From: Trichostrongylus colubriformis
Lineage: Eukaryota > Nematoda > Chromadorea > Rhabditida > Trichostrongylidae
Direction: 5' to 3'
Length of the DNA: 64,000 bases
Assembly: GCA_963978905.1 (NCBI GenBank)
Contig: OZ022261.1
Location: 37,528,130 to 37,592,129, forward strand
This document shows, in pieces, positions 11,634 through 24,300 of this stretch (position 1 is its first letter; each line of letters opens with the position of its first letter). The notes under the pieces are model-generated. The model was not told the DNA's origin, made no database searches, and saw only the letters and a list, made by a program, of their open reading frames with translations. Both the position numbers and the translations under genes were made by a program.

Positions 11634-13471
11634 ATGGACTCACATCATCTTCATATGAATGCCGGGGTGTGTTCGATTGGTACCAGTAAGAAACTTTACG
11701 AAACTGAACCGCCATCATTTGCATGCAACTCTTCGTCGTTTTTTGAACTGTCTCATACTAATTCGATGAATGTACTGCTGTATGACATGCCTCCAGTAAG
11801 TTTGTACTTTACGAGAACTCCATTTACACTATAGTGATCATGAATTGGCAAGGCGTGAAAAGTACTATCGCGGTGAAAACCAAATTTTCAAGTAATTCGT
11901 TGGCCGAATTTACTTCATATCAAACTACATAACGGGAGTCCCGGTTCAGAGAGTCACGTTATGAATAGTGGCTGGAAAGTATCTACCAATCGCGGGCATA
12001 CGACGCACACCATGCCTCCAAAAGGGATTTTTGAGAAATCAAGAAGATCCATCGCTACGGTATGCATGCACATTGGCTCTCAAAGGGTAGACTTTGCAAA
12101 CCTCTTTGTGGGGAGGGGTGTGCTAAAGTACGCAAGGATGCTGATCAGGAATATCAAATGATAATCACGCGATGAGAAAGAATCGAAATTGTTTGCCGGT
12201 GAGATGGAATGTTCCGGGGTTTTTTGGAAGTAGCCTGGGCGGCATTTTTAGTTAATGGAAGCGAAGGGGCTTTTATAGTATGTAGCGCTACAGCGCAGCA
12301 CGACGCCGCACCGGGTCCTCTTGAGTTCCATCCTGGGGAGGTGATCTTTTTAGGAGTTTTCGGCTTGCTGCTCTCAGGACTATACAGTATGACTGGACAG
12401 TGTGACAGAAATGAAAAATGGTAAAGGCTTCGATAACGCTTTGCACTTCAGATGCGCATGTACCCATCGTCGTCACGAAGTGAACTCGAGGTGAACACGT
12501 CATCACAACTGCCAGCAGTGTTCTCCATCTCCACTACAACCTATATTCCACCTTCACGCTCTCCAATAGATTACCTTCCGAATGGGTACTCTCCGCCCCC
12601 GCAAGATCCAGCGTACCAGCGAAAGAGCTCTGCACAACTGTACAGCCCACAGAGCAGCAAGTCAAAAAAACGCATCCAGGTAACGGTTGCTCACGACGTC
12701 TCCAGCGTCAAACAAAATTTTAGACAGCCGTTCGATTTCAGGCGGTACCTTGCCATTCGAATTCCATATGTGCCAATTGTAAAACGACAGAGACGACATT
12801 GTGGAGACGTGCGAAAACGGGCGAAATTGAATGCAAGTGAGCAAACCGCCAGAAGACAAATAATGCAAATTTCTTCGTTAATCAACTGTCGATCGCATCA
12901 CAAGCCCCTATTATCGTATCATCATAATTTACGAAGAGTCGCTTTCACATCACGTGATGGGACACTGTCAGCCGCAAATAAATCAAAAGAAAGTGACATC
13001 GCCCAAACCAGTTCACGAAATTGCAATTTTCTTCGAGAGGAATTATCAAGTTGTGCAGGCGACTGAATTAGAGACGAGAAAAGTTGTAGTATCGCTTATG
13101 GTACACTGGGCTACGTGGGCTACGCCACGAGCTGTGGCCACGTCCCGCGCGCGTTCAAAATTATAATCGATAATGGAGGTCAAACAAGGCGCGTGCTCGA
13201 AAGAACTGATTACTGTGAAACGACCTGTATTCTATTTTTGTGGCTTCATTACTATTGCAGCGTTAACGCAAAAGATACTCCATGGATTTCTAAACAGCTT
13301 TATTGCCACTGTGAGAATGATTTTTACCATTTCAGTGCATGCAATTTGTACTTCCGCAAAAACAATACAAAAAGACCGATGTCATTGTGCAAGGACACGA
13401 TCATGAAAAGAAATCGAAAGCCGCGCGTTGATACGTCATCCAATTCGAAACATGATGTTTCGTTCGGATAG
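11634..13471 (+). CDS. GATA-type zinc-finger transcription factor
   Basis: Four exons: 11634-11795, 12452-12679, 12742-12836 and 13336-13471, phases agreeing, 206 aa. Residues 140-164 form a CX2C-X17-CX2C finger (CANC ... CNAC) with TTLWRR between the cysteine pairs and CNACNLYFRKNN after them, followed by the basic tail KRNRKPR. This is the single-finger DNA-binding domain of nematode GATA factors (ELT/END type), which bind WGATAR sites in the nucleus. The intron between exons 3 and 4 splits the finger just before the second Cys pair. Exons 1-2 are low in recognisable domains: an acidic/Ser-rich start, then a Tyr/Pro/Ser-rich region (YIPPSRSPIDYLPNGY), a plausible activation region. The ATG follows a TTTAG acceptor by 16 nt. 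The length is like that of small nematode GATA factors. Orthology (for example elt-3 versus end or elt-7) cannot be settled by eye. Confidence 0.93.
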
Positions 13472-15657
13472 CCACGCCCATCACTACCTGGATCTCAAGC
13501 TAGCTCGTCCAGATGATATTTTCCATGATCTGTGTCCTTTATATTATGCAGTGGTAACTGGTGCTCATTTGTGTTCTAATGGTGATTCACCCACTTCCAT
13601 TTACATGAATATGTATCTTTCGACAGAAAAAGGGTAAATAGAGTTGTATAATAAGTAAATACTTACATGTTTGTTTTTTGTCATCACTTACATTAATATG
13701 TTGAGCAGTGTTCAGAAGCCTCGTTTGATTTCGGACCTCAATGAAAATTCAGGGTATGTTATGTACACTGATGACCTCTTTTGGAAGCTACGTCCGCTTC
13801 GCATCTTCATTTTAGTGGTGCATGATAATTACAAGAGGAAGTGCTTGTCGTAAAATGTTTTTATACTCTCACAAGATCTGAGACACATTTTACGCTCGCT
13901 TAGGTTGCTTTTATTCTTTCCATCGCTAGCGGCAGTAGCTTCTACGGCAGAGACGCAGCGTGTAAACAAGCCACAGCAGGTGTCACAAGCAGCGTCACAG
14001 CTGGCCTTGCCAGCAGAGCAGCAAAGTATGGGCAGCCTCAGAGGCGTTTTTTCAATAGTGACTTGATCGTTAGTGGAAAAGCGTTAGAGGGCAAGCCCAC
14101 TATTGAGGAAGAAGTATTCAGGAACAGAAATGTATAGCGCCACGAGCATGCCCGAAATACGCATGTACTACATGTTCCACAGCTAGTGTATGTGGAAAGG
14201 AAGAGTCGACCTGGCGTGCAGTAGGGAATGGAAGGGCTTTTGCGGCGAATTGGCTCCTTCTGCGCCACATCCACAATTGCATGCATGCGCTGCAAAGGTT
14301 GCGGTGCCGCCCATGCGTAAGTGACTGTCCTCGGTCCTCTATCTATCTCTACCGAATCCATGGATTCTGACGGAAAATTATCAAACATTCTTTGTGCTTA
14401 TGTATGTTGCTATGACGAAAGAGCTATTCAGCTGACCTGTCAGCTGATCATTATTCTACGTGGAAACATAATGAACTTTATGTCAGTTCTGCACAAATCA
14501 CACACTGGGACACAGGATCACGATCATGCGAAACCATGTTTGATCTGCCGAGGCTCGTAAAATGGACCGTTTCAATTGTGGTGAATAGGTGAATGTGTCA
14601 TCAGAATACACACACCATAGCTGTGACACAATTGCAAATGTTGAGTTCAGTGTCATCTCGTTTTGCTTCAAAAAAAGATGGTCAGGCTTTTTCGTTAGTC
14701 ATCTTTATGACAGGCCTTCAAGAGGACTAGAATTTGAGGCTCACTCTGGAGGGTCGAAGGTACCGTGGCCAATAGAGAATTAATAATTCCGTTACAAATC
14801 TTCAAAACATGTAATATTAAGTGTCCGATTGTCATTAAGATGTTTTTATTTTGAATGTCGAAGGTAAATAAACAAACAAAGTCCCGCCTGCCATTGATGA
14901 TCTCCCTTGTGTGAAGTGTCCCCCCCCCTTCCCCTCAGGCTTAGGCCAAGCACGCATTTTTTCGTACCGCCAAGCATCAGCATGCAACATTACAAAAGAA
15001 AATGAATGTGTGAGGTGGGGGATCGTGTCGCGGCACGTGTCGAGCGCGCACCTTCTATTAACACGGCGTCACCTGTAGATGACGCTACACCACATTTCAA
15101 TGTCTCCTTTTTTGTTCTTCGGGTTTTTATGCGTGTCTGCTCTAGTACTATGCTTTCTAATGTGTTGGAAGGTATTAGGATACCAGTGCAAACTGGGGAA
15201 TGTGGTTTTTGCCTAAGCCTTGAGGGGAAAGGAACTTCGGAATGGGTGAATATTTCTTAGTGTGGCAAATATTTTTTATAATCCTTCCTCTAGTTGAGGA
15301 CACTCCTCGGGGCTCCTTTCTAAACTCTCAGGGTGAAGAAAAAACTTCCACTTTCTAGAAATTGTTTTTGAGTGCCACCCCCTTAGCACATGAGCGCCCC
15401 AGGGCCAACCTTGTGGTGATGGTGAGTTGTTGCCTATTGGGTTCATTCATTGACAAAGTTGGTCGCAAGCAGATTGAGCAGGTGAGCTGTTTGTTGTCTC
15501 TCGCGCGCGCCGTTGCATCAGTTATCGATTGGCACAGGAGGTAGAATATGCATGCAAAACACGCCATGGAGCTAATAGTTTATGACTCCCTTCCCGACCC
15601 GATCACTTTCGAGGGGCTTACAGATGGGTCAGTGCTATAATGATGAGGGGGGGGCAC
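13472..15657. other. Spacer between the GATA gene and a MITE
   Basis: An open stretch at about 13897-14140 (+) ends in TAG but has no partner exons. The opposite strand is also open at 14038-14388. Neither is convincing. CTTAGGC/poly-C blocks near 14925 are MITE debris. Confidence 0.4.
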
Positions 15658-16045
15658 TTAAAGGCACCGGGAGGTATAAGGGAAAACTGAGAACTGTGAA
15701 TACATGTTCACTGAAAGCAAACCTACTCCAGAACAGGTAATGTGTGACAAACTCACACTGGAAAAGCGCGGTCTGGGGTCTTATCACGGCCTAGCAGCAC
15801 AACGTGTCATCTCGTAGTCCTGTACCCGGCCGAATTGCCGGCGAAGGCGGAACACATCCGTGGCCGGCTGATTTAGCCTCTCCGCCCCGGCTAGTGACGC
15901 AGAGTGACGTGAGAGAGGAGGCTTTTGGGATTCTATCTCTCGGGTTTTTCGCCCCTTTGTCTCGCTCTTTTTCTACTGTTACATAGCTGAGCACCTCTAC
16001 TTTCATATTCAAGTCTGCCAAATTCACCCCCTCCAGTCTCTTTAA
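15658..16045 (+). mobile_element. TTAA MITE family 1, complete copy
   Basis: TTAAAGGCACCGGGAGG at the left, CCTCCAGTCTCTTTAA at the right, 388 bp. It is the best uninterrupted copy. Its segment GGCCGGCTGATTTAGCCTCT (about 15862-15881) is the unoccupied counterpart of the TTAA site where another copy sits at 7254-7664. A degenerate copy of the same 5' end follows at about 16200-16320. Confidence 0.8.
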
Positions 16046-17932
16046 TTTGATGTGTTTGATTGGCAACATCACCGACGTAGCAAGCCTGTCTAATGCCGGA
16101 GCACTACAGTAAGAGGTGCTTCTGTACTGCTCCAATATTGATGGTATGCCGTTGGTGAACAAGACCAGCGAATCTGTGCTCATTGTCAGATCGTTTGGCA
16201 ACTGCAGTAGAGGCATTGCTTGGCGTAAGGAAAAAGCGAAAGCTAAGAATGCATGCTCTCTGAGAATAAATATTCTAGTTCAGAAGAGTTGAGGTGTTTA
16301 ACTCGTATTGAAAAGCGCGGCATTATTCCGTAGATCCGCGTGTCGTACTACCACACATCCGCCAAGGGGGGATAAAAAAACTCACCGGCGTGTGCTGGGT
16401 GACGTCACAGCCATCGCGCGATACGACTGTGGGCATGGCCTGCGCTACTAATGGTATATATGTACCACTAGGAGAAGTAATTCGCGTGAAGAAGCGATTA
16501 CACCTCAAATAAGACGTAGACCATCGTCATCGCACTAGGAAGGTGGGAGTACCTTCAGTGATTATCACTAAAACCTAAATTTTCAATAAGCAGATGAGAA
16601 TGTATGGGTATTTCACCGCAAATCCATGTAAAAAAAATGTGGGATAAATCTTTTTGCCTCAGGAAAGGATATATTGCAATAAAATGCATTGCAACTATGC
16701 GGTCCGGCAATAGTCACTGTTATTGAGGAGGTGAAAAGGGGGGTCGTGTTGAAGCGGCTATTTTCCTCGGAACCTGCGGGCGCCCCGACGCACGCCACTA
16801 ATAGGATTCCAGCGTTTGCTGTGCGCCCAAATCAAGGCAAGTGGTCAGTAGGCTCCTCAACCTGACCAACGGGATTCATCCCGACCGCTACTGAAGCCGA
16901 ACCTCTGCCTTTTAATGTATTGCGCTAGCGTCAACGAGCTTAATGCCCAACGATATACAGCCTCTTCAATTTGTTACATCTAAATTAATCAAGCATTTAT
17001 TAACTCTAGACACTATACGAACTATACATCATTTTCTAATTAAGTCGACTATGAATAAATTAAACAGTAAAGCTCGGAGCATACACAGATATCACAACCA
17101 AGCTACACCTGTCAAAGCGTAGAGCGCAGCACAGAACTGGGATTTCAAAGCACATTTCACACAGACCGGGTTTTAAAGGTACAAAGTCAATAAAGAAGAA
17201 TCTCTATTAATTGTATACTGCCTACAGAAGCTTTCAGCAAAAGCAAACCTATGTGTGACAAGACTAATGAAAAAACCTCATGGCACATCCATATCAGCAA
17301 AGCTAAGTACAATTACAAGGCCTATAAGATTCAATAATGACTAGGCGGAAAATGGACAGTACATATTCACAAAATATTGATAAGGGTGGGCTACGAGACT
17401 TCTGTCAACTGGAGACCATGTTACCCATGCCGGTACAGCATGCGCAAAAATACAAAATACCAGAAGAAATCTCATCCTGAAACAGGCAAAAATAATCAGT
17501 TATTTCAAGAACATGCCATTCTGCAAACGGACGCCCGAGCATGCCAAAGTATTGATGTGGAGCCTGCGTTGCAGCATGCAATAACCGATACGATCGGTCA
17601 CGAAGTATGAATGCAGCCTAACAGCAAAGGTCACTATGGATATGGAACCCGTTTTCCGGATCTTAAACTGTTTGGTAATATGGCCTCTGACTACAGCCGA
17701 ACTGTGAAGAGCCTAAGGGCCAGTGGAACAGCGTTAAATAAATCTCTTTGCATTCGTCAGCCGGCAGGTTTCCTATATCTTTCGATTTTCTTCACCGCGA
17801 TATGTGACAAGAAAGAGTCTGAGCACAGATCAGCTAGAACGCCTGAGGAGTCACCATGTGCTCGGCTCATTCCGCTGACCGGTGCACCCAGATCGTTCCA
17901 CGATCAATATTGCCATATCCTCCAGTGGTGGG
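16046..17932. other. Spacer with MITE fragments
   Basis: A diverged MITE (about 16330-16540, with GAAGCGATTAC and CGTAGACC blocks shared with 20596-20818) is followed by AT-rich DNA. No gene is supported. Confidence 0.4.
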
Positions 17933-18170
17933 TGTGTACCCTTGTCAGGATTTCACTGCGGCATGTTGCACGCGAAGCAATGTGGACGAGCTAAAGGCGC
18001 CAAGTTGTTGGGTCCCGAAGCGATTACAGTCAACTGCGTATCGCGCCCCAAGCATTACCGTGTAATGGTCTGAGACCCAACTACCGCGACGCGCATAGCA
18101 AGCACACACTGCGTCGCACGTCGCTCGTGGTCGTCGTGGTCGTGCGAAATCCTAACATAAAGGTACACAC
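17933..18170. mobile_element. Palindromic MITE (GTGTACCCTTRTCAGGATTTC ends)
   Basis: The left end GTGTACCCTTGTCAGGATTT is mirrored by the right end AATCCTAACATAAAGGTACA. The interior includes GGGTCCCGAAGCGATTAC and AGACCCAACTACCGCGACG. A close copy is at 29262-29468. Confidence 0.75.
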
Positions 18171-18383
18171 CTTCCAGTGGTTGCACAGCTCAAGCGTCCT
18201 AGGCTAACCATTGCTAACACTTTTGAAATCAAATTTTGTTCCTAGGTTTACAAATAACGCGGTTTGAGCTTTACTTGGAAAGTGAATTTCCGAGAAGAAA
18301 TGGTTTGCGTCACTAGTATCACCAGCAAGGAACACATACGCTTGAACGGTATTCTCAAAAAATTGATTTACCGATATTCACAG

Positions 18384-21300
18384 CTAACTTTCGGCAACAT
18401 TGACGGAGGCGCATGGACTAGACTCGTTCGAACCGCTGTTAGTAGCCGTTGTCTGCTTCAGTGATGTGAACATTCGAGCGAATGGAAGACAAAATGGAGG
18501 CAGGGTCTGCTCCAGCGATGGTGTTGCATGTGTTAGCAATGGCTTCATAAAACTGAAATGTGAAGGAAAATGATGAGGAATCGTATATGTGTCATTAGAA
18601 CAGGAAATTTGCGTGGCCGCTGAGGCGAACTTTCTGTAAGAATGGCATTTATCCTGAAGAACAGGGACAAACGATATGACGTGGTCAAGATAGGAGATAC
18701 GGCTCAAGCCCAGTCAGTGCTTTCAAATGGTATTTCTGTTCGTTCGGAAGTCATGTATTAACATCATAGTAAAGAACTCATATAACAGTGACTCACTTGG
18801 CATCAAAATTGTACCATTTTCTGGGCAAGAAAGCTTTGTCCCATGGGTTCGACCCGCATGGAGTGAGAGGTGTTCCCGGCAAATGTAAATCGTCATTTTC
18901 GTTCTGAAACTCCAAAGAAATTTTCAAAAACATGGGTCATCGTAATACCACTTGAATTTCACCTGTCCCCCAGAACTCTGCGTTTCTGCGCGACTTCGCT
19001 CTTCAACACCGTGTCTGCGAAAAAAAATTAATCAGATAATTTCATAGCAATCGTCTTAAAACCCACTTAATTCCAAGATGTTCAACCATCCAAGTTGTTA
19101 GGCTGCCATTGAAGAACACAGTGACCATTACAATAGCTGCAGTTGTTGAACAAATTATCTGGAATACGTCACATAGAGAAACCAAGAAAATAACAAAACA
19201 TTTATGGCATGCAACACCGAGTTTTACCTTCATGGTATGGCATCCTGCTACAATGGTGGTCTAATAATCTCGTAATCGATGGCTTCCCAAATCACTGCCA
19301 CTTCTCCACCATGCACAGTGGACTAAACCATTCCCGCACCTACTCGCACAACGGGAGCACCGCCGCATTTGCCGTGTCTTCACTCCCAGCGGCAGCTAGT
19401 CGGGTGTACACTCTTCTGACAAGATTTCGCGTAACAAAGGCGGTGTCCGCATCTACCCTATCTTTATTCATTTCGCCACTAAACGGAGCTTGTTTCCAAA
19501 CTGGTTTCATACCAATAGACAGGATTACTTCAGTTTAAATATTGTCAGCTCGCCTTGGGGCGATGACAGCGTTTTGCGCTTTCCGCCGCGGGGTCAGACA
19601 TCAGACGGAAGAGTACGCGACGCTGTCAGAGCTTCTTCTCTGAAAAGCTTAGGCAAATCTGGAAGGGCCCAGGTACGGCTAAGGGATATGCCCCAGCTGC
19701 AAGAACTATGCTGCTGAAAGGGGCCAGCTATCTCCCAGTCCAGCCAACTCGCGCGCAAACGTCGCTCGCCGCACCGCGCCGTGAAAACCTAACATAAGCG
19801 TACACATCCTGGCCAGCCCGTGCCGTGTACTAACTCTCAACAGTGGGCCAAACCACTGCCGCGCGCACCAATCCCGACGATGGCCACTGCCGTGTCTGCC
19901 GTGTAAGGCCGCTTTCATACTTTGCTCACCGACGCCGTCACGCGCGTGACGGCGGCGGTGCGCAAAGTATGAAAGCGGCCTAAGGGTCCGCGCGAATACA
20001 TGAACACTGCTCGACCTTCTCCAGCGCTCACAAATTTTCAATTAAGAGCAAGTGGCGCCGAAAGCAACGACTGCCTCTCCTAACGATCAGCTACTTCAGC
20101 TGCACACCAACTCTGTTAAGAGAAAGAACTTAGGAGGAAGAGGTTCGTACATTGCAAAAACAGCGAAAAGCAAAAATTGCAGAATTTCCATTAGAACGAG
20201 TTTGTAGTAACATGCGTCCATGAGCAGGACCGAGTCTCCGCGTAAAAATCGCAAGCAGATCTGCGCAAAGAAATCACTATTACCGAGCTTAAACAATAAC
20301 AAAGCGGATGACCCCAAAGGCATGCCGCATGATCTTGTCTGCTGTCGACCACTTATGTACAACACACACATTTATGTGCAAGGGCGAGCGCCGGCTACAC
20401 ATGGGGTGTGCGTCACGACTGTTCAATCAGATCACCTCTCCACGTCAAAGGCACTTTCCCCGATAATTTCACCAGCTATTTACCCTGCCGCAGCCGACAG
20501 ACCCCCGAGTAACTGTCGCGGTTGTACCCTTAGAGCGGCGCCACGAGTCCTCCTGGCGGGACCCCGCCCATCAATTGGCGACCCCACCCGGCATTGGGTG
20601 TATATCGTTAGGACAGAAACGTCGCTGGCCGTGTTTGGCACGCGACGGGATGGTGCGAGCTATGCGCGCCGTAGTAGTTGAGTCCTGAAGCGATTACGCC
20701 TACAATGAGGCGTAGAGCGCCGTCGTCGTTTCAAGACCCATGTGCGCATAGCTCGCACCATCTCGTCGCGTGCCAAACACGGCCATGCGACATTTCTGTC
20801 CTAACGATATACAGCCCCCGGCATTGGACGAAGCTTTTTCCAACGTGGCGTTTACGTGGCCTGTGATCCTGCGATAAGATAAGATAAAGAAGAATTCAAG
20901 TATGTAATGAAACGTTCACTTGAGAAAACAAGCAATATCTCAAGGTTCCTCATGATAACAAAAAACGGGAACGGATTCGAAGGCTCGTCTTCACGCGGTG
21001 ACCTCGTACAAGGCCATATGTCAGGAAGCCTTATTTTTGCCATTTCCAGGGGCTTCTTCCGGATTTTTCTTTCCCGGTATATTCCTAAGCACCTCTTATT
21101 TCATAATTCAGCTCTTTAACCCATTCAAGGTTATCGCGGAAAGTGCCTTTAATGCGCTACGTTGCCAGGTGCCTCTCTAGTCCCCTGGTGAATTGGCAAT
21201 GGGACGCCAGCACTGCATGTTCGGGTGACCTGATCTGGTCAAACAGGAGTGACGCGCACCTCACACCGAAATCATGTACTGCACTCATACTATGCGCACG

Positions 21301-24300
21301 TTGGTGCGCTCGAGCACGCCAGGGCCAGCGACCAGACCAAGGCATTGTCCGCAAAGCCTGCGCTGTTAGTGCAATGTGGCTCCAATAATCATACAACGCG
21401 ATCAAGTCGTCACCACAACCTATGATCGCGTCGCAGAGCACGGATGCAGTCGTCCAACGAAAACAGCAATCCACGGAAAGCATTAATATTTAAAGCATAA
21501 CGATGAACAATATATAACGAAGAAATGCTATTCAAGATTCGAAAGCGTCTTACTCTTTATACATAAAGGAAGCTCCCCAAGAGCTGCAACTTGATCCTTT
21601 CTTGCTTACCTGTCTATTGTCAGTAGCAGTATTTCTATCAGCCAGAGCGAATGCCATTGCACCACGGAGGCCAGCGAACACGAGCATATGCTGGTAGGAG
21701 CGAGGAATACGTGGACGGCGCCAAATGTTCAGAATAAACGTCAACGGATACACGAACAAAGCACGAGCAACAACAATTGAGATCTACAAAGACGGTACAC
21801 CTCAAACCGGTGCCATCGAAAGGGCTCCATCCGGCAAGGAAGAATCTATCACCTCACCAGTGAAAAGAACAAAAAGCCGATATTCCACTTCTGATTATTC
21901 TCTACAAATATACTGACACCAATGTAGCAGAATATAAAACTTTCAAGGACAAACGAAATCATCTGAAAAAATCACCATTTAACAAATGAAAAACTGGTAA
22001 AATGAGAGATGGCCAAGTACCTGGAAGAAATGCTTTGTTGTGTGCTGTGACTCCTCAGAGAGATTGTTGAAGGTGTAATGTGCTTGAGATATGCCACAAA
22101 AAAGAACCGACACGATACCTAAGATTAGAATATGAACTCCAACGGCGATTTCAGTAATATTCGTCTATGGTTCCACTCGTGCTCAACGTTAAAGTAACAC
22201 AAATCAATTCTGAAAACTCGTCACCCGATGTGTTCTGACCACTTAAGCACGAGATCACATTCGTTTGACGCGAAAACGCCCAAGGTGTTGTCCAGAGTTG
22301 AGGAATCAGGCAATTGAACGATTTTGACATGTTATCGGGATCGACATGTATCTTTTCTTGCCCCCCCCCCCTAATCACTTAATTCTTCAACTTTGAACAA
22401 TGACTAATGTGGACAATGATGACAGCGCAGTCAAACAAGCTGCAAGCGGTCTGAAGTGGAGATTTCCGTTGAAGCATCTACCGAGCTGCCTTCAGTTGGA
22501 GCAGTGTTCGAAATATTCGCAGTGAGTAATCCTAATTACGGATATTAAACATTTGATGATGTGCCTGGCATGGTAGTTCACCCAATCACCTGAGTACGAC
22601 TTCGTTTGCTTGTGAGCTTATGTGACTCTCAAGCTCACGCTGTCCCTCAACACTCCACTGCAAAGCACTAGAGGTAACTGCAGAAACAGCCCAAGGTAGG
22701 GAACGAACCAGTGTCGCCACGGCCACAACGTGAAGTACTAGCCACTACACTACTTAAACCAGTGACTTTAACACAAGGACATACTCATGCTCAGCACTCA
22801 TCGCTCCCACTCACATCACTTCGGCCTAAATGCTCAACTCAAGCTCAACCTAGGTTATGTAGCCTGCATGGCAGATGGGCGTGAAGCAATTCCAAGTGAC
22901 AGCATAACAGCACGTTTAAAAATACTGGAAGTGGGAATCTGACAGATTGTGGATAAAAGTAGGGGTGCTCTGCAGTGCAACAGTAGAGAAAAAAACGAAA
23001 TAATTCCGCGAAAGCCCGAGAGGACCGCGAAAAGCCCTTTTGTCTTTCGCGCCCCTCTGCGTCACTAGACTGTAGGGTAGTTTGCAGAGGGGCAAGGGGC
23101 TGCCAACCGGCCGCGAACACTGACCCGCCCTCGCTGGCAACTCCCCGGCGAATGAACGGCAGCACGACTCGCAATGCGGCGCAATCGTTCTAAAACCCGA
23201 GCCAACTTCCGTTGAAGCGAGTTTCGTCATCCGAGAACATGTACTTTCATTTCTCACTTTCTCATTACTCCTTGCGGTGCTTGATTTCGTAATGAGGAAC
23301 TGGGGTGTGCCTCAGCATTGTCCAAGTTTTAGGTTGTAAGGAAAGTTTTGGCCGATTTTGAAATTTCAAGCTCGGGGGATCATAACTCCGCTCAAAGTGC
23401 ATCTTTTCTCACAGAATGAGCACCGTTCGATTCGCTACACTCTTGGCAACATTAAGCATACCTATATATCTCAACTTGATGAAGGGCAAATGATATATAT
23501 TGCGCGAAATGAAAAAAAGTCGACTCCAAATCACCACTCTTTCTGAACACACTGCTACTGAAGGAGCTGTCCAGATGTTTTGGGAAGTTGGGCATGGTTA
23601 GCGCTAGATCTGATGAACATGATGGACGAGTAAAGGCTTCAGCCTGCAGCTGCTTCAATTACTGGAAGAGAATTTGTGAAAAATGCGCTTGCGCATAAGT
23701 GCCGTGAGAGGTCCCGCGGCACCCATTTTTTTGAATTTTTCCAGATCAAGGGTACTTGAGGTGGTCAACTATGTTTGTTTGTTGAGGGCCAATATTGTGG
23801 ATATCCCCTGCGAATATGAACGCTAATCGCCTTCTGCCGTTTAAGTTAAAGCGATTTGATCAACTGAAAATCCAAGCAGCTCGTACTCATTTCTGCACTT
23901 CTGAGATCAGGGACAAAGTGGTTCATCCAATGCTTCCCCCTCCTCTTGCAGTATTCACATTTGTGGTCCTCTTCGCTAAGACTCGGCTAAACAAGAACTC
24001 GTGAAATGAAGTCATCTAAAAAGTGCCATTTTCGCAGTACTTTAAAGTTTCCTTAATGATTCGAAAACCTCGTGGTATTCCAAACTAAACATATGTTTAG
24101 AAAGAGCAACTTTTTGTCTATCTAAGAAGCACAATATTCAGCTGATTCATGTTGACGCGCTCTGATATTTGAATATATTTTGTGAACGCGAAAAAGCGGC
24201 CAGAACTTTCCTTACAACCTAATAGGTCAGGTCACGCGAGTAGGCGACAGCCGCTCTTTTAGGCGCAACCCTCACTACGGAACCAGCAAGGCACCTTACC

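Noticed and set aside
14038..14388. 116-codon open frame, minus strand, and a plus-strand frame at 13897-14140
   Set aside because: Both strands are open, there are no partner exons and no motif; kept only as unresolved.
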